Assembly (NCBI GenBank): GCA_019057355.1
Contig: DXJM01000229.1
Coordinates: 1 to 5,410, forward strand
DNA: 5,410 nucleotides
Source: Promethearchaeota archaeon
Lineage (GTDB): Archaea > Asgardarchaeota > Lokiarchaeia > Sigyniarchaeales > SOKP01
Direction of reading: 5' to 3'
Shown: piece after piece, positions 5,383-5,410 of the stretch
How the letters are laid out: each line of letters opens with the position of its first letter
Position numbering within the stretch: the first letter of the stretch is position 1
Notes under the pieces: model-generated
What the model was told of the DNA's origin: nothing
What the model saw: the letters and a program-made list of their open reading frames with translations, nothing else
Database searches by the model: none
Position numbers and translations under genes: made by a program

Positions 5383-5410
5383 GATAATACATCTCAATCT
5401 TTAGAAATAA

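Larger units (their letters stand above)
4996..5410. other. gene-free AT-rich region upstream of tfb
   Basis: This stretch of over 400 bases has no credible coding frame on either strand. It holds two TATA boxes (5124-5131, 5192-5200), a T9 run (5140-5148), the 11-bp tandem repeat, a 12-bp direct repeat of AAAATTATAAAT (5172-5183 and 5338-5349), a small dyad at 5370-5382, and one GC-richer patch near 5224-5235. It probably contains the tfb promoter and leader, and perhaps the promoter of a gene to the right. No tRNA cloverleaf or known riboswitch was seen. Confidence 0.6.

Noticed and set aside
1..5410. CRISPR array, insertion sequence, integrase, toxin-antitoxin or defence module
   Set aside because: No regularly spaced repeats, terminal inverted repeats, transposase or nuclease-like frames were seen.

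Overview
The window is AT-rich archaeal chromosome. Two genes point to Archaea: a transcription factor B (TFB, the TFIIB homologue) and a prolyl-tRNA synthetase of the archaeal/eukaryotic type, with a C-terminal cysteine domain and a terminal tyrosine. The long AT-rich intergenic regions, TATA-like boxes, oligo-T terminators and mostly absent Shine-Dalgarno sites agree. The overall style would fit an Asgard (Lokiarchaeia-like) or related lineage, but that is an impression and not something the sequence proves.

Layout: (1) positions 3-230, + strand, the C-terminal end of a membrane protein that begins outside the window, followed by an oligo-T terminator; (2) 231-487, a convergent spacer with a 10-bp perfect hairpin; (3) 488-1975, - strand, proS; (4) 1976-2178, a divergent promoter region; (5) 2179-2736, + strand, an OsmC/Ohr-family protein; (6) 2744-3493, - strand, an unrecognised 249-residue, largely helical protein whose end lies 7 bp from the end of the OsmC gene; (7) 3494-3596, a compact divergent promoter region; (8) 3597-3983, + strand, an unrecognised 128-residue protein with an uncertain start; (9) 3984-4077, a convergent spacer with the oligo-T terminator of tfb; (10) 4078-4995, - strand, tfb; (11) 4996-5410, an AT-rich gene-free stretch with TATA boxes, an 11-bp tandem repeat and a small dyad.

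All six genes alternate in strand (+ - + - + -), so none can share an operon with a neighbour in the window. They do not form an evident pathway: translation (proS), hydroperoxide defence (OsmC family), basal transcription (tfb) and three genes of unknown role. I see no CRISPR array, insertion sequence, tRNA or rRNA gene, and no convincing new multi-gene system. The most unusual points are the degenerate zinc ribbon of the TFB, the two unrecognised genes, and the 128-residue gene's possible shifted 5' end and faint resemblance to a diadenylate-cyclase fold.
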